Counted from the stretch's first letter, positions 1 to 12,306 are shown. The stretch is DNA of 64,000 nucleotides from Nissolia schottii (GCA_003254905.1 QANU01076963.1:1-64000); one strand, 5' to 3'. Numbers and translations are program-made. The notes: generated from the sequence alone by a model not told the origin.

Positions 1-1340
1 TGCCTTTTCAAAATGACGCATTTTATTGTCATTTGTCAACCATGCAAACTACTGAACCATGAAAATGAAATTAAATATTCGATACGACGAATATATATTC
101 GTTATTCTTTTGTCCAAACATCTTGTGTATACATGTGCCATGTCATATAGAAACGCTGACTCGTGGCCACGGAATTGGACAGTGTTTGGGGATTTTTTTT
201 TTTGGCGGAATGTTTTCTGCTTTACCACTCACACTGAGCTGTATACGATGCATACCATAGCTTGGAGTTGGCTCCCCGACAATGAAAGGTCGAAATCACC
301 AACATTTATACTTCTGCATACAAGAGACAATTTGTGCAAATTGTTATCCTTTTGTTTACTTGTGTAGGTTTGTCTTGGGGTGGATAGATCTCCTCGTCAA
401 TTTTAGACCAAATCACATTTTTTTTCTGGGGTTTAAGAATATGATTTCCGTAGAGAATAGTTATCACCCTTTTAATTTATTTTCTGTTCAAATTCTAGTT
501 AATTAACTCGGTAGATAATCTAGTCGTGTAAAAAACATTCTAGTTAATTTAAATGCATCGAAGCTACATATATTTTACCATAAAAGAATTGATTTAGAGC
601 AAAATTAATTACCCCTTCTTAAAACTAGCTAGATAGATAGCACGTCATAAATCTAAAATTGTAACTTTTTAAAAAAAATTTATTAACACAAAATCTAAAT
701 TTATAATTTAGTTATGATTATGTCGGTTTATAAAAATTGATTGGAGATAAACAAAAGGTGTGCCGTAGTCTTAACCATGTTGTTATAAGTTCGATCCTCA
801 TCCATATTTTCGTTTTTAATGTTATAATTTTGTTCCAATTTTTTTTTTAATTTCATCCGTAAAGTTTTAATATTAAGTACATTTTTTTTAAGAACAAATT
901 GCAATGTTGCAGACAAGCATCATACATAGAGCTATACTACCTATATTTTGGAGCAATGCAATATGCAACAGACGCTTTGTAGTTTGCATTGTAGTTAGTA
1001 ATGGACTAATGGTGTGAGTCCGCCGAGAAAGGCAAGGATTTGCCGGCTGAGGCGATTGGTTCTGACGAAGTCAAAAAGGTACAGACTCCTTCTGAAATGT
1101 AAACCAAGTAAAAGCACCCGGGCGAACATATAGAGTCAACACTTTCTCCCTTGTGTTTTTGGTATAGCGGATTGGACACGGCCACATAGGCCCAAAAGAA
1201 AAAAAGAACATAGAAGGGAAGTATAACAGCCAGCAAAACATAAAGCTACAAGTCCATCGTTTTGTTTTGCATTTTTTTCTACACAAGGGGGGGATAGATT
1301 TTTTAAAAAAAAACATTTTTAGAGAAATTAATATATATCT
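1..1340. other. AT-rich intergenic DNA, no gene seen
   Basis: No convincing coding region, RNA gene or repeat was recognised here. The open frames are short, low in complexity and unlike any family I know. The stretch ends at the target-site duplication of the Copia element that begins at 1346. Confidence 0.5.
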
Positions 1341-1345
1341 TACTT

Positions 1346-1641
1346 TGTAAGAAGTGTTTGGTCAATGTTTTTCTGTCCCTTGCTTATTGATTCAATTACA
1401 CATATATACAAACTGATATGCAGAAACGTAGCAATTCTTTCTTAAGATAACATCTCTAATTCACAGCTCTTTCCTACTATATCGTGCCTAATACATGCCC
1501 AATAATTGATGTCAATCAAGTCAATATCTATTTGCTAATCAAGGACTGATATGCTCCTAAAATTATGTCTCCTAATTAGATTTATATATAAAAATTGATA
1601 CTTTCTATATAGGTTCCATATAAGCAAGCTTTTCATTAATA
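1346..1641 (-). repeat. 3' LTR of the first Copia element
   Basis: This is a direct repeat of 6012-6291. It begins TGTAAGAAG and ends ATTAATA on the plus strand, so the terminal CA has become TA. It carries about 16 bp near its end that the other LTR lacks. Confidence 0.88.
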
Positions 1642-4600
1642 CCCCCAAGGTGGAGCATGCAAATCGTGAATGCTTGCCCAACTTGACCAAGAGCGTCCCA
1701 AACTTTTTGACACTGAGAGCTTTGGTGAAAAGATCGGCCAGTTGAGTGTGAGTTGGGACATAGGATAGAAGAAGGCAATTCAACATGATTTCAACTCAAA
1801 CAATATGGCAATCTACCTCTATGTGTTTCGTGCATTTATGGAAGATGGTATTCTTGGCAATGTGGAGAGCCGCTTGACTGTCGCAATAGAGACAAATAGG
1901 TGTAGGATGAGGTACGTACAAAGAAGATAGTATATCTTTAATCCACTTTAATTCTCGTATAGTTTTAGCCATTGAACGATATTTAGCCTCAGCGGAGGAG
2001 GCGGAGACCGTTTGTTGTTTCTGTGTTTTCCAAGAGATTGGGGAGGTACCAAGCTGAATAAACCATCCTGTGAGTAAGTAGACAGCTGGCCCAATCGGAG
2101 TCACATGACCCATAGAGCTGCAAATCATTATCACGAGGAAGAAGAATGCCTTGTCTAGGGTGTCCCTTTAGATAATGCACAATCTGCAGAGCATCTTGTC
2201 AGTGTTCGGTGCAAGGTTGTTGCATGAACTGGGACTAGACATGAACACTATAAGCAAGATCAGGTCGTGTGAAACACAAATAGATAAGTCGTCTAACAAG
2301 TCGACAATAGGGGCTAAGATCGGATGGAAGAGGACATACATCAGGCGCCAATCGATGATTTCTTCACATGGGGTAGGGGATGGCTTAGCACCAAGTAACC
2401 CAGCTTCGATGATGATGTCCAAAGCATATTTTCCCTGGCAAAGGAAGATTCCAATTGGAGATCTTGCATCTTTCATGTGAAAACATTTGTGCGAATACTC
2501 TTTAAAGCTTTGGATTGCAGCACCATTATTTCCTGCAATCACTAGATCATCCACATAGACCAAGACAACTAGTTGTATATTGTTATGTCGAAGGATGAAT
2601 AAGGAATGGTCCTTTTGAGATTGTTGAAAACCATATCGGATAAGGACGATGGACAATTTTTCAAACCAACAGCGAGGAGCCTGTCGCAGACCATAGAGAA
2701 ATTTATGAAGCTTACATACCATCCCTTGTTGAGACACTTGGAATCCGGGGGGAAGCTTCATATAAACATCATCAGTAAGGTCCCCGTGGAGAAACGCATT
2801 GTGGACATCCATCTAGTGAAGTTCCTAATCTTGGGCTGTTATTACGGCAAACATGGTGCGAATGGTCACCATCTTCACCATCGGAGAAAAATTTTCATTA
2901 TAATGCAAGTCCTTTACCTGATGATTCACTAAAATCACCAATCTTGCTTTGAACTCTCTACTGTCCCATCAAAGTTATATTTAATTTTGTAAATCCACTT
3001 ACAACCAAGTGCTTTCTTTCCTGGAGGTAGAGTGGTGAGCTTCCAAGTGTCATTGATTTCAAATGCATGAATTTCGTGGGACATGGCTTCTCTCTAGCGC
3101 TCATCTCTAACTGCCTGAGAGAAATACAAGGGCTCCTGTTCTATTTGCAAAGCTGCAAGGAAACTACGATATTGCTTGGAAAAGGAATTACAATTCACAA
3201 AATTTTGTATAGGATAGGACATACCTGAGGACATACCATGAAGAGGGAGACGGGTCGAAGGGACTCATTCGAATCGTGGTTTAGGTAACAAATTCGTGCA
3301 ATTTGACGGAGGGTGCCTTCACGCAGTCACCGCGACCAAGTGGGGCTTTTGTCATGACTGGTGGCAGATCGACAATCGGATCTGGTTCTCCAGTGTGTGG
3401 TTTTGCAGTGTTAATGGGAGGTTCGACTTCGGCAACCACGCGTCCCCTTGTTGTTGATAGGTCGACGGTGAGAGAGTCACCTGTGGGCTCATGTTCATGG
3501 AGATTGGGAGTATTGTGCCCAGGTGTAGAAAGGGAATTAGGCATATCATATGTGGCTTCTTCAAAATTGGTTTCCAAAACTGGAGACCCAACAGGCCCAA
3601 CCGTGACCCCCATATCCGAAACTTGAGCCTCTTCAAATGGAAACACATTTTCAACAAAATGGACGCCTTGAGAGACAAAAAAAAAATTCTTTTTCCAAAT
3701 CAAAAAGCTTTCATCCCTTTTGTCCAAATGGATACCCAAAAAATACACATTTGCGATTGCGACTGTCAAATTTGTCCCCTCCCCTACTTTGATTGTGAGC
3801 ATAGCACAATGAGCCAAAAACCTGTAAGTGCTCATAGCTTGGTGCTTTTCCATGGATGACTTCATAGGTAGATTTCCCCGCAAAGATTGAGGATGGTGTG
3901 AGGTTAATTAGGTAGCCAGCGGTTAAGACACATTCTCTCCAAAATTGGATGCAAAGATTGCCTTGAAACCGTAATGATCGAGCAATATTCATAATATGTC
4001 GATGCTTGCGCTCTACTGTTCCATTTTGTTGCAGTGTGCCAGTACATGAAGTTTGATGAATGATCCCTTGTTGTAAGAATTATTGTTTCAAACATACAAA
4101 TTTCGTTCAATTATCATATCACACCATTTTTACACACTTGTTGTACTGTCACTCAACAAAGGTAAAAAAAAATTTAGTGTGACCTATACTCCCGTCTTTT
4201 CTTTTAACAAATATATCCAAACTACCCGTGAACAATCATCAACAATAGTTAGGAAATATGAATAGCCACACGACAAAGGAGTTCTATATGGTCCCCACAA
4301 GTCACAATGGATTAAATCAAAAATATTGGAAACTTGATACTTACTTAAAGGAAAGTTATCTCTTGTTTGTTTGGATTTCTCACAAATTTCACAATTCTAC
4401 TCATCTCATCAGTTGTACACCTGTCACCTATATTAGGAATCATTTGCACAATTTTAAATGACGGATGTCCCAAGCTTGAGTCCATTCTGACATGACAAGC
4501 TTGAGTCTTGTGTACGCCACAATACCAATAGAGTCCATCATTCCGTTCACCCACTCCAATCAACATCCTTGAAGTGTGGTCCTGCATAACACATAATTTG

Positions 4601-5949
4601 TCAGTGAATTGTACCACACAATTTTTCTCATATGTTAACTGTGGAATTGAGAGCAAGTTGCATTTTAATTTTGGAACATAAAAGAACATTATTCAATTTA
4701 AGTCCTCCTTCAAGGATTATTGTTCCTTATTTAGAAGCTATCATACGTTCACCATCTAATAGGCCCACTGGGCACCCCTGTATAGTTTTCGTTTCACACA
4801 AATTTTCCAAGGTTTCGGTCATGTGGTTGGAAGCACCACTGTCAATGATCCATAAATCCCAAATTTTCTTACCGACCATTTTCTCGAATTCATTTGCCTT
4901 TTGTGCATTGATCATATCAATACCTTCCACTGTTCATTAGTTAATCCTACCATCTAAACCTTCTTGTCTTCCATGGTGCTACTATGGCCACCACTTCCAC
5001 CAGTATGCGCCACATTTGCTCGTGATGGGGTTCCTCAGTTACGCACCCCTTATCATCCTGAAGCTTTGTCACTACCTCTGCCTTCGCTCCTTGGTCGATT
5101 GCCCCACCATTCAGGATATCCCACAATTTGGAAGCATCCTTTAACATCGTGCCTACTTCTGCCGCAGTGAAAGCATGTCACCGATTTTTCTCCATGATCA
5201 TCTCGTCCTTTGGCCTTATTACTTGCCTGCAACCATCCCTCTTTCTTCTGCCGATTTTGAGACTGTTTTCATTCTCTCTTCTCGTACAAGCATTGCGTAT
5301 ACACGATTCAACGATGGCAAGGGGTCTGTCGCTAGAATGCTAGAACGCACCGTGCCGTAGCTTGTATTGTCTAATCCCATCAGGAATTAGTGGACCTTCT
5401 CCTCTTCATATCGCTTCTCAAGTTGAGGAGCAACACCGCACTTGCATCTGTCGCACGTGCATCTAGGGATTGGCTCACAGTTTGCCAATTCGTCCTAAAG
5501 GACCTTCAATTTCCCAAAGTACGTCACCATGGCTATAACTTCCTACTTGCATCTTGTCAAATCTGTCTTTAGCTGTTGTATTCTAGGCCTGTTCACAACT
5601 GAGAAGTGCTATTTGATTTCTTCCCACAACTTCTGCGCATTCTCTACATACGTCACAGTAGACCATAGGCTTGGTTCGATCGTGTTCAAGATCCAAGACA
5701 CGATCATGGATTGGATTGTCCACCAATCTTCTTTTGGTTCTATGTGAGTTCCATCTATGAATTCCCGCTTTCTTCGAGCTCTGAGCGAGACCTTCATGGC
5801 TCTAGCCAATTTCCTTCTAGCAGCTACACTTGCGTGATTATGTTTCCAGGGTTGTTACTTGCGTTCAACTCATAGGGAGAGAAGGTTTTCTTCGTTCCTC
5901 CCCTGTGAGTCTCTGGCTTTTCATGAATATTCTTTCCTTCTTCTTTCAT
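1535..5949 (-). pseudogene. Broken Copia gag-pol polyprotein
   Basis: Read from right to left, the pieces are as follows. Gag starts at an ATG near 5949 and continues in another frame at 5609-5809 (motif ARAMKVSLRARRK). A CCHC zinc knuckle lies near 5136-5180 (CFHCGRSRHDVKGC). An aspartic protease with DSGASNHM lies in 4727-4930. A GAG-pre-integrase segment is at 4345-4689, and integrase remnants lie at 3281-4110. Reverse transcriptase at 2168-2812 has NAFLHGDL, the LYGLRQAPR block and the YVDD catalytic box. RNase H follows at 1796-2134 (SAEAKYRSMA) with a tail at 1535-1786 (ADLFTKAL). The pieces lie in different frames with internal stops, so no full polyprotein can be made. Confidence 0.9.
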
Positions 5950-6000
5950 GGTCATGGAAAAAAAAATTTCTGTGTTTGTCGGGTATCAGATCTTGGCTTA

Positions 6001-6011
6001 CTTTGATACCA
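6001..6011 (-). other. Primer-binding site of the first Copia element
   Basis: The minus strand reads TGGTATCAAAG directly next to the 5' LTR, matching the 3' end of plant initiator tRNA-Met as used by most Copia elements. Confidence 0.8.
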
Positions 6012-6291
6012 TGTAAGAAGTGTTTGGTCCATGTTTTCTGTCCCCTTGCTTATTGATTCAATTACACATATATACAAACTGATATGCAGAAACGTAGCAA
6101 TTCTTTCCTAAGATAGCATCCCTAATTCACAGCTCTTTCCTACTATAGCGTGCCTAATTTACGCCCAATAATTGATGCTAATCAAGTCAATATCTGTTTG
6201 CTAATCAAGGACATACATGCTTCTAAAATTATGTCTCCTAATTAGATTCATATACAAAATTGATACTTTCTAGGTAAGCTTTCCGTTAATA
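6012..6291 (-). repeat. 5' LTR of the first Copia element
   Basis: This is a direct repeat of 1346-1641. It adjoins the primer-binding site on its inner side and the TACCT target duplication on its outer side. Confidence 0.88.
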
Positions 6292-6296
6292 TACCT

Positions 6297-7201
6297 GCAC
6301 CAAAAGTACTTATGTGCTAATAAAAAAAAATGTGATGTACATCCTAAATTGTAAACTAAACGATCAAATAGTCAATTACCAATTGCATGCAGCTCTATTA
6401 GTTAAAAATCCTTCACTTTTCACATGTAGTCTTGATGGGAGGCAATTGTCAAGACAAGATTGAGCATTAAATGTGGGTCCCTCTCTTAATTTGGAACCAA
6501 ACTGTGCTTTACTGTTGTAAGTGGGTTAGTTCCTTCGGCCAAATTCAATGATCTAACATGTAGATTTGCATGATTTCTGCCAATATCTTTTTCGTAAGTG
6601 AATGAACAAGGATAGTGTTAATGAGTATGAGACAGGAACAAAGTTACCTAAGAACGTGTGTTGAATAATGGTTGAAGGAGGTGTTCGAGCTCTATTGTTA
6701 GTGGCAGTGAGAAGTATTTGCAAAAATACTTTGATGCTTAAGTAAGCACATTAATTATGTGTGTTTTGTGCTATGAATGAGTGGTACCCTATAGTGTGAG
6801 AGTTGTGCTTTTATTAGTGAAAAGTGAGAGATGAGATATAAGTGTTTAAATGTTAGTTTCACATATTTTAGAGAGATAATTCTTCATATTTCGATATGGA
6901 ACCTTTGTAACGCGCTTATAAACTTCTAAGGTTATTGTTACCTCCTTGCAACAACATGTTGAACTATTGAGGTCGATCGTGAACTTGGTTAACCTTGACT
7001 CAAGGTTGTGACCTGTTTGAGCTTTGTTGGAGTTTAATTCCGTTCCAAGGTGGGCCTAAAAAGGTTATGCCTCGGGAATTGGCAGTACGTTATAGTTTCA
7101 CGCATGTCCATCTATGCCATGTTATGTTATTTACGCCCACGTTTTCTGTGATGTTAGAGTCACGTGACATTTGGGGACCAAATGTCTTAAGGGGGGAAGA
7201 T
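6297..7201 (+). other. AT-rich DNA leading into a Gypsy-type LTR
   Basis: There is no recognisable gene. The last ~200 bases (about 7000-7201) may be the 3' internal end of a Gypsy-type element, because they finish in a polypurine tract (CTTAAGGGGGGAAGAT, 7186-7201) immediately before the presumed LTR start. No polymerase protein motif survives. Confidence 0.4.
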
Positions 7202-7239
7202 TGTAACGATCCTTAGAAGAGGAAAAAAATAGAAGAAGG

Positions 7240-7332
7240 GCGTCTCGCGCGAGACACAAGGAGCATCTTGCGCGAGATGCTAGTCCCATGGCACGTCTCG
7301 CTCGAGACGTATAGCATCTCGTGCGAGATGAT
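7240..7332. repeat. Four tandem GC-rich palindromes
   Basis: The units are GTCTCGCGCGAGAC (7242-7255), GCATCTTGCGCGAGATGC (7263-7280), ACGTCTCGCTCGAGACGT (7293-7310) and an imperfect palindrome around GCATCTCGTGCGAGATG (7314-7330). They share a core CTCGCGCGAG and alternate between GTC and GCAT flanks. A half-unit, GCGTGAGACG, follows at 7370-7380. Confidence 0.85.
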
Positions 7333-7436
7333 GTCACAGGAGGATAAAAGTGGTTTCTAGAGCTCATATTGCGTGAGACGAGTACAAAAATTAGTCACAC
7401 ATCGATTACCGCTGTAGAAGGAGGTCTCTTCTTCCC

Positions 7437-7449
7437 CTATATATAGAGG
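7437..7449 (+). promoter_or_regulatory. Putative TATA box of the Gypsy-type LTR
   Basis: CCTATATATAGAGG lies about 105 bases after the palindrome array, at a plausible place for the U3/R border of an LTR. Identified by motif only. Confidence 0.5.
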
Positions 7450-8360
7450 CTTTCCGTGAGTGTTTAGACTTGTTAATTTACTCCAAGAGCTTGAGAGGTC
7501 ACACTTTGTGAGACTTTTTGCTCCAGTTAAATTTTTATTTCTTTTCTCCTTCTCGTCTTCCGTTCACGGGGAAACGGTGCCTTCACGTAGAGTGTTAGCT
7601 CCCAGCTTAGTGCTCCTTTGCATTCAGCCATTTTCAGGTGAGTGACTTTCTTCATGGTATATTTTAGACCATGTATTTAATTTTAAAGTTATCTATTATT
7701 TTATTTATTTTAGTATTATTTTAATTACGCATATTTTATAAAATCGTAGGAGGTAGAATTTATTTTTTGTATGTATTTATTAAGTTAGTTATTATTTTAT
7801 TCTTTTAGATATTTTCTCATGATTATTTATTTAGAGAATATTTATTTATGAAATGGATATTTACGAATCTATTTTTAGAAAATCATGAAACTAATTTTTT
7901 TAAACTACATGAGACCACATTTATTGCATTAAATATATTTATGTTGTGTGCGTATGATTACCATTAAATGATATAGATACTCATACTATTTAGTTAAACC
8001 CTTAATAAAAGATAATGATTAAGGAAAGATTCTGGTGGGAGAAGACTTATGTTAAGAAAAGGTTCTGGCTAAAGACAAGACTTGGTACTTAAGATGTCCA
8101 TTGTGACGCACCTTTCTTACTTAGGAATCTCCCTAAGCATAAGATCTTAATCTACCTTTATTTTTTCAAAATAAAACACTTAAGAATATTAAGTCATGTT
8201 ATGATAAGGATTATGTTGTGGTGATCATGTTATGCGTTTGAAATTGTTTTCATGGCAATATATCTAGGATAGAACTGTAAGTCAGCGACAACTTAAGTTG
8301 ACATTGGTATACCTTGTACGATCGTAAAGTAGAATAGGATTCATGTAGATTTATAGGCAA

Positions 8361-8487
8361 GACCGTAAAGCCCGAACATGGCACCCCGTGATGCTTGGCA
8401 TCATGTATCATATATCATGTCATGTAGATTAGGGTAAGACCGTAAAGTTCGGACATTCAAGAACAGCTAAACCGTAATGCTCGGAAT
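8361..8487. repeat. Three spaced copies of an ACCGTAAAG motif
   Basis: GACCGTAAAGCCCGAACATG (8361-8380), GACCGTAAAGTTCGGACATT (8438-8457) and ACCGTAATGCTCGGAATAT (8471-8489) are degenerate copies of one unit inside the Gypsy-type LTR. The second half of the unit (CCGAAC or TTCGGA) varies. Confidence 0.6.
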
Positions 8488-8575
8488 ATCTATCTAGAGA
8501 ACTCCCCACTTGTTTATGTTTTTCAAATGTTTTAATATTATCATTATCGTTATTGTATAAACGATTTCATGATTG

Positions 8576-8632
<57 letters not shown>

Positions 8633-8650
8633 TGTATGTATGTATGTATT
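8576..8650. repeat. Compound microsatellite (TA)n(TGTA)n
   Basis: A run of TA dinucleotides to about 8605 passes directly into a run of about eleven GTAT/TGTA tetranucleotides. It lies inside the Gypsy-type LTR. Confidence 0.95.
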
Positions 8651-8815
8651 GCATGCGCATGTCATGGTTATGAATTGTCCCATGTCACCATGGGGTTTTC
8701 CCATTCACTAAGCGATGACTCACCACTCATCAACCTTTTTCAGATACCATTGACGAAGACGCGTCACGCGTTCAGTAGATCTCAACAGTTGGACTCTTGG
8801 TGAGCTTCATGTTGT

Positions 8816-10839
8816 CATGAAGTATTCTTCAGTTATTTCAATCTTTAGGAGATGAGATTTTGATATTGGTCCTCAAATGGTTAGGCTTTAAGAGGTTGGA
8901 CCTCGAGGATTAGCTCAAACATTTGATCCATAATAAATAATAAGTAATTTGAAATCATTAAATTGTTTTTTATTCATCACACTATCAAACTATTTTTGAG
9001 TCGTCCAACTCCTTAAGGAAGTCCTAATTTGGTTCTGCCTAATCATGGCCTTAGTTATCCTCATATCTAGTCGGAGCATTAATTCTCTCCTTTAGCCAAA
9101 TTAGTGAAGCCTAATGAAAATCATTGTTTGATACACTCCAAATTTACCTCTCCCGAACCCTCTATAATAAGAAATGTGTATGATCTTAAACTATATTTAA
9201 TGCACAATCTAAAAATCTTAAATGAACTATTAATTATTTATATTTTACAATTTATTTTTGAAAATACCATTGTTAAATGTAAATAGTGGACGACAGAGTA
9301 TACTGTTGTCTCCATTGTTTATTAACTGTCCACTTTGAGCTATATGCGAGTATTAAATAAATGATTGAAAATTCATAAAATATTAAAAAATTAAGTGGTA
9401 CTTTACAAAATTTTCTATATTTAACATATTCATTTTCATTCATTATATTTTATCTATGTATATATCCATTTTCATTCATTATATTTTATCTATGAGTAGT
9501 ATATTCTCTCTTTTACACTTACACTGCTTGCATTTAGTAAGGGTATATATAAAAAAAATATATTCCCTCCATTTTAAAAATAGATGTCCGTTTATTAAGT
9601 TTAGATATCATTAATTATGTTTTTTTCCTAATATACTCTTATTAAATAAACTCTCTCTCGTATACTTATATAGTATAATAACTTTAATCATCCACTATAA
9701 ATAAGGACAATTAGATAAAATACTATTAATTTTTTTCTTATTTTCATATTTTTCAATCATTTTCTTAATGCCCGCGTAAAATAGAAAGTGATCAACCATT
9801 TTGAAACAGGAAAGTAAATAATTAATATTGTTAAAATTTAAGAAGTAGACAGTTATTCAGAAATGAATGAAGTAAGGAAGGATCCACTCTCTTATCCTTT
9901 CGATTTGTTCGACAGTCTCTCTCACCACTTCTGGATCAAAAAGACTTAGCTCTTCTAACTCATGTCAACAGAAAAGTGATAAAAGCATAAGACATAGACT
10001 TTAATACCATTTTAGGATTAAGTAGACTTAACACAATCTTAAAAACTAGCTCAAGGGTGGGTGGAAGGTTGGTCAAAGTGGTGTGGGAAAAGTTGTTTGA
10101 ACTCTTATAAAGGCTATTAGGCCATATGTCTCTTGTAAACAAAATGAAGGGACCAAATTGTAGAAAGAAATCTAAGTGAAAAAGTGTTCTAAGTCTAAAT
10201 TAGTCTACTATAAAAAAAAAGTGTGAAGTTCATGATGTGCATTTGACTTCTCTCGTGCTTTATGGTGTCATTGAGGCATGGATGAACGTGTGAATGTGTA
10301 TGCAAATTATTGAATCCTAAAACTTAAGAAATGAATGCCTAAATAAATAAAAATAAAGATATTAGATAATAATAGTAAATTAATATATTTTTTTAAGTAT
10401 TTAATTTTTTTTAATCCTGTTGAAAGCTTTTTGTTCTTTCTCTAATTAATTGTCTTATCTACTGTTTGCTTTCAAATCCTCAAGGGATTCAATTGCAGTA
10501 CAGCGGAGTCATCCTCTGGGAGTTGTGATATAAAGTTATTCTTGAGTTTCGTTAATTAAACAAGATGGTTGGTTGATTTGTAAATTTCTGTTTGAAAACA
10601 ATTAAAGTAATATAACGATTAAATGACAACGTATGAAAAGCAGATAAGGAAGCTTGCTGGGAATTTACTCGTATTACAGGTTTCATATATCCATTAACTT
10701 AATGCATATGAATTATTAATTCCTTAATTCCTCGCCACCAGTTCTTATTTTAATCATCTCTTTCAAGCATGAGAGAATCATTCGGTTCCCGTTGTTATTT
10801 GTCGATGTCTCGCATAATTAACAAAACAAACCGAGATAG
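8816..10839. other. AT-rich intergenic DNA with one MITE
   Basis: No gene was recognised. It contains a Stowaway-like MITE at 9560-9827, listed separately, and a short tandem TTTTCATTCATTATATTTTA at about 9430-9490. Confidence 0.45.
9560..9827. mobile_element. Stowaway-like MITE
   Basis: The left end reads ATTCCCTCCATTTTAAAAAT and the right end, reverse-complemented, TACTTTCCTGTTTCAAAATGG. This matches the CTCCCTCC...GGAGGGAG style of Stowaway/Mariner MITEs, with TA at both borders. The interior is AT-rich and non-coding. The terminal repeats are degenerate, suggesting an old copy. Confidence 0.6.
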
Positions 10840-11293
10840 CTCCGGATGTTAAAATGACTAATATACCTAACTCTATGTCTAGCAATTAGGAATATTAGAT
10901 GAATTGATCTAAATCCAACTCAATGATGTCGTTCTCGCGCACAAAATCAAATCTTAAACCCAGTTCTAGTTGATCGGCTAAAACAAGCATTAAGTGTAAG
11001 ATCAAATCATGCAAATCATAGAACTCAATAGCATCATATATCAAAGAGTAAAAATGGATACAATCAAACCATAATACTAATCAAATCCCAACAATAAGAG
11101 GATTAACTATCCATCTTACAAGAAGAAATCAAAGGGCAAGGTGATTAACGCTCACCATGACACATTCTCACACCGCTATGGTGAGTATCATCGTGCTCCT
11201 TGACAACTCTTGGCTCCTTCTCTATCTTGTCCCTTCGTCTCTTCTGTTTTGTGTATCCCTTAATTGATGGATCTCGAATCTGTGAGTTTGTGC

Positions 11294-11308
11294 TCTTTTT
11301 ATAGAGAA
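11294..11308 (-). promoter_or_regulatory. Putative TATA box of the minus-strand LTR
   Basis: The minus strand reads CTCTATAAAAAGAGC, with the GC-rich tandem repeat just upstream of it. Motif-based only. Confidence 0.5.
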
Positions 11309-11327
11309 ACTAAAACATAGGTCGTTG

Positions 11328-11382
11328 AACGGGTTCAGGGGGTCGCTGAGTGGGTTCAGGGGGTCGCTGAGCGGCTTGTTTG
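11328..11382. repeat. Tandem GC-rich repeat in an LTR promoter
   Basis: The unit GGGTTCAGGGGGTCGCTGAG occurs twice back to back (from about 11332 and 11355), with related GTCGTTGAAC just before and CTCAGCGGCC and GTTGAGCGACC further on at 11436-11478. It lies about 25 bases upstream, on the minus strand, of a TATA box. Confidence 0.8.
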
Positions 11383-12306
11383 GTTTTAGATTTCTTCATC
11401 TTGAAGTTACTTCGTCTTTAAGCAAGCTCACTTGGAACAGAGGTTGCTCAGCGGCCTTGAGAGGGTGTTGAGCGACCAGAAGCTTCATTTGTCCTTTTAT
11501 TCTTCTTGCTTTATATTCTCTTTGATCCGTGCCTCTTATCTGCATGGAAAATTGATAAGAAATGCATCATTTTACACATATGCATCTATTCTCTTGAGCT
11601 ATACTAAAATTATACAAAAAATGAGGAATTTAGCTAGTAAATTCATATTAAACAATCCATATAAGTGTCATTCTAACCTATGAAAATACCAAAATATGAC
11701 ACTTATCAAATCCTCATGCATAACTTAAAGTATAAGGGACTATATCATCTCAAATTTATTTTGTGTCATGTATTGTCAAGTTTCATCTCACATCATTAAT
11801 TAAGTGATTGTATGGTTATCCATTAATCACTTCAAATGTACATTTTGTAAACGGAAATAAAATATTTACAATTTTATTTTTGTTTGACTATTATTTACAT
11901 TTGAAACTTTAAATCTCCCAAACTTACTTTTTACGCTTGAAATTTTCATGTTTTTCAATTTACTTTTTATAATTGAAAAAATAAAATTATAACTTTAATC
12001 TCAAAAGTACACCCTCTCTCTTATTGGACCTCGTTCATCTCTCACCCACCCTTAACCATCATCTCTGCTTTGGTAGTTTTATTTCAAAAAATATTTTTAT
12101 TTTATTTTATCCAAACAAAAATAATTATCTTAAGATTACTTTTATAATATTCAAATCAAACGTAAATTAATTTTTTTAAACTTAATTCCCTTAAAAATAA
12201 TTTTTTGAACTTAATTTTTCTTAACTTAATTCTTCTAAAGGTTAAATCAATCAGAATAAGTTGAATGTCATGCATGACATAAATAACAAAAAAATTATTA
12301 GTAAGA

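Larger units (their letters stand above)
1346..6291 (-). mobile_element. Ty1/Copia LTR retrotransposon, degenerate, two LTRs
   Basis: The element reads on the minus strand. Its 5' LTR is 6012-6291 and its 3' LTR 1346-1641; both begin TGTAAGAAGTG on the plus strand and are roughly 92-93% alike by eye. Just inside the 5' LTR the minus strand reads TGGTATCAAAG, the usual primer-binding site for initiator tRNA-Met. Just inside the 3' LTR lies a G-rich polypurine tract (CTTGGGGGTA on the minus strand). The flanks TACTT (1341-1345) and TACCT (6292-6296) are a 4-of-5 target-site duplication. Gag, protease, integrase, reverse transcriptase and RNase H remnants follow in Copia order, broken by stops and frameshifts, so it is not autonomous. 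Confidence 0.93.
7202..8815 (+). mobile_element. Gypsy-type LTR (3' or solo), end uncertain
   Basis: A polypurine tract AGGGGGGAAGA is followed at 7202 by TGTAACGATCC, the typical start of a plant Gypsy LTR. Within it are four tandem palindromes (7242-7332), a TATA box CTATATATAGAGG near 7439, a long AT-rich part, and three copies of a motif like GACCGTAAAGCCCGAAC. No second LTR copy was found in the window, so it may be solo or truncated. The right boundary is a guess; the text near 8700-8815 resembles the downstream part of such LTRs. Family assignment is by recognition, not alignment. Confidence 0.5.
10840..11708 (-). mobile_element. Gypsy-type LTR remnant, minus strand
   Basis: The minus strand starts TGATAAGTGTCATATTTTGG at 11708, a familiar start of plant Gypsy LTRs. 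It then carries GC-rich repeats (11330-11460) and a TATA box CTCTATAAAAAGAGC near 11304. After that comes a long R/U5-like stretch with the TTGTTGGGATTTGATT style text common in these LTRs. No internal coding part adjoins it, so it is solo or truncated. The left boundary is approximate and no target-site duplication was settled. Confidence 0.5.

Noticed and set aside
770..810. AGTTCGATCCTC resembling a tRNA T-loop
   Set aside because: No acceptor stem, D-arm or anticodon arm could be fitted around it. It could be a decayed SINE but there is too little to claim.
2175..3859. Plus-strand open frames across the first Copia element
   Set aside because: They are antisense to the integrase and reverse transcriptase remnants and have no motif of their own.
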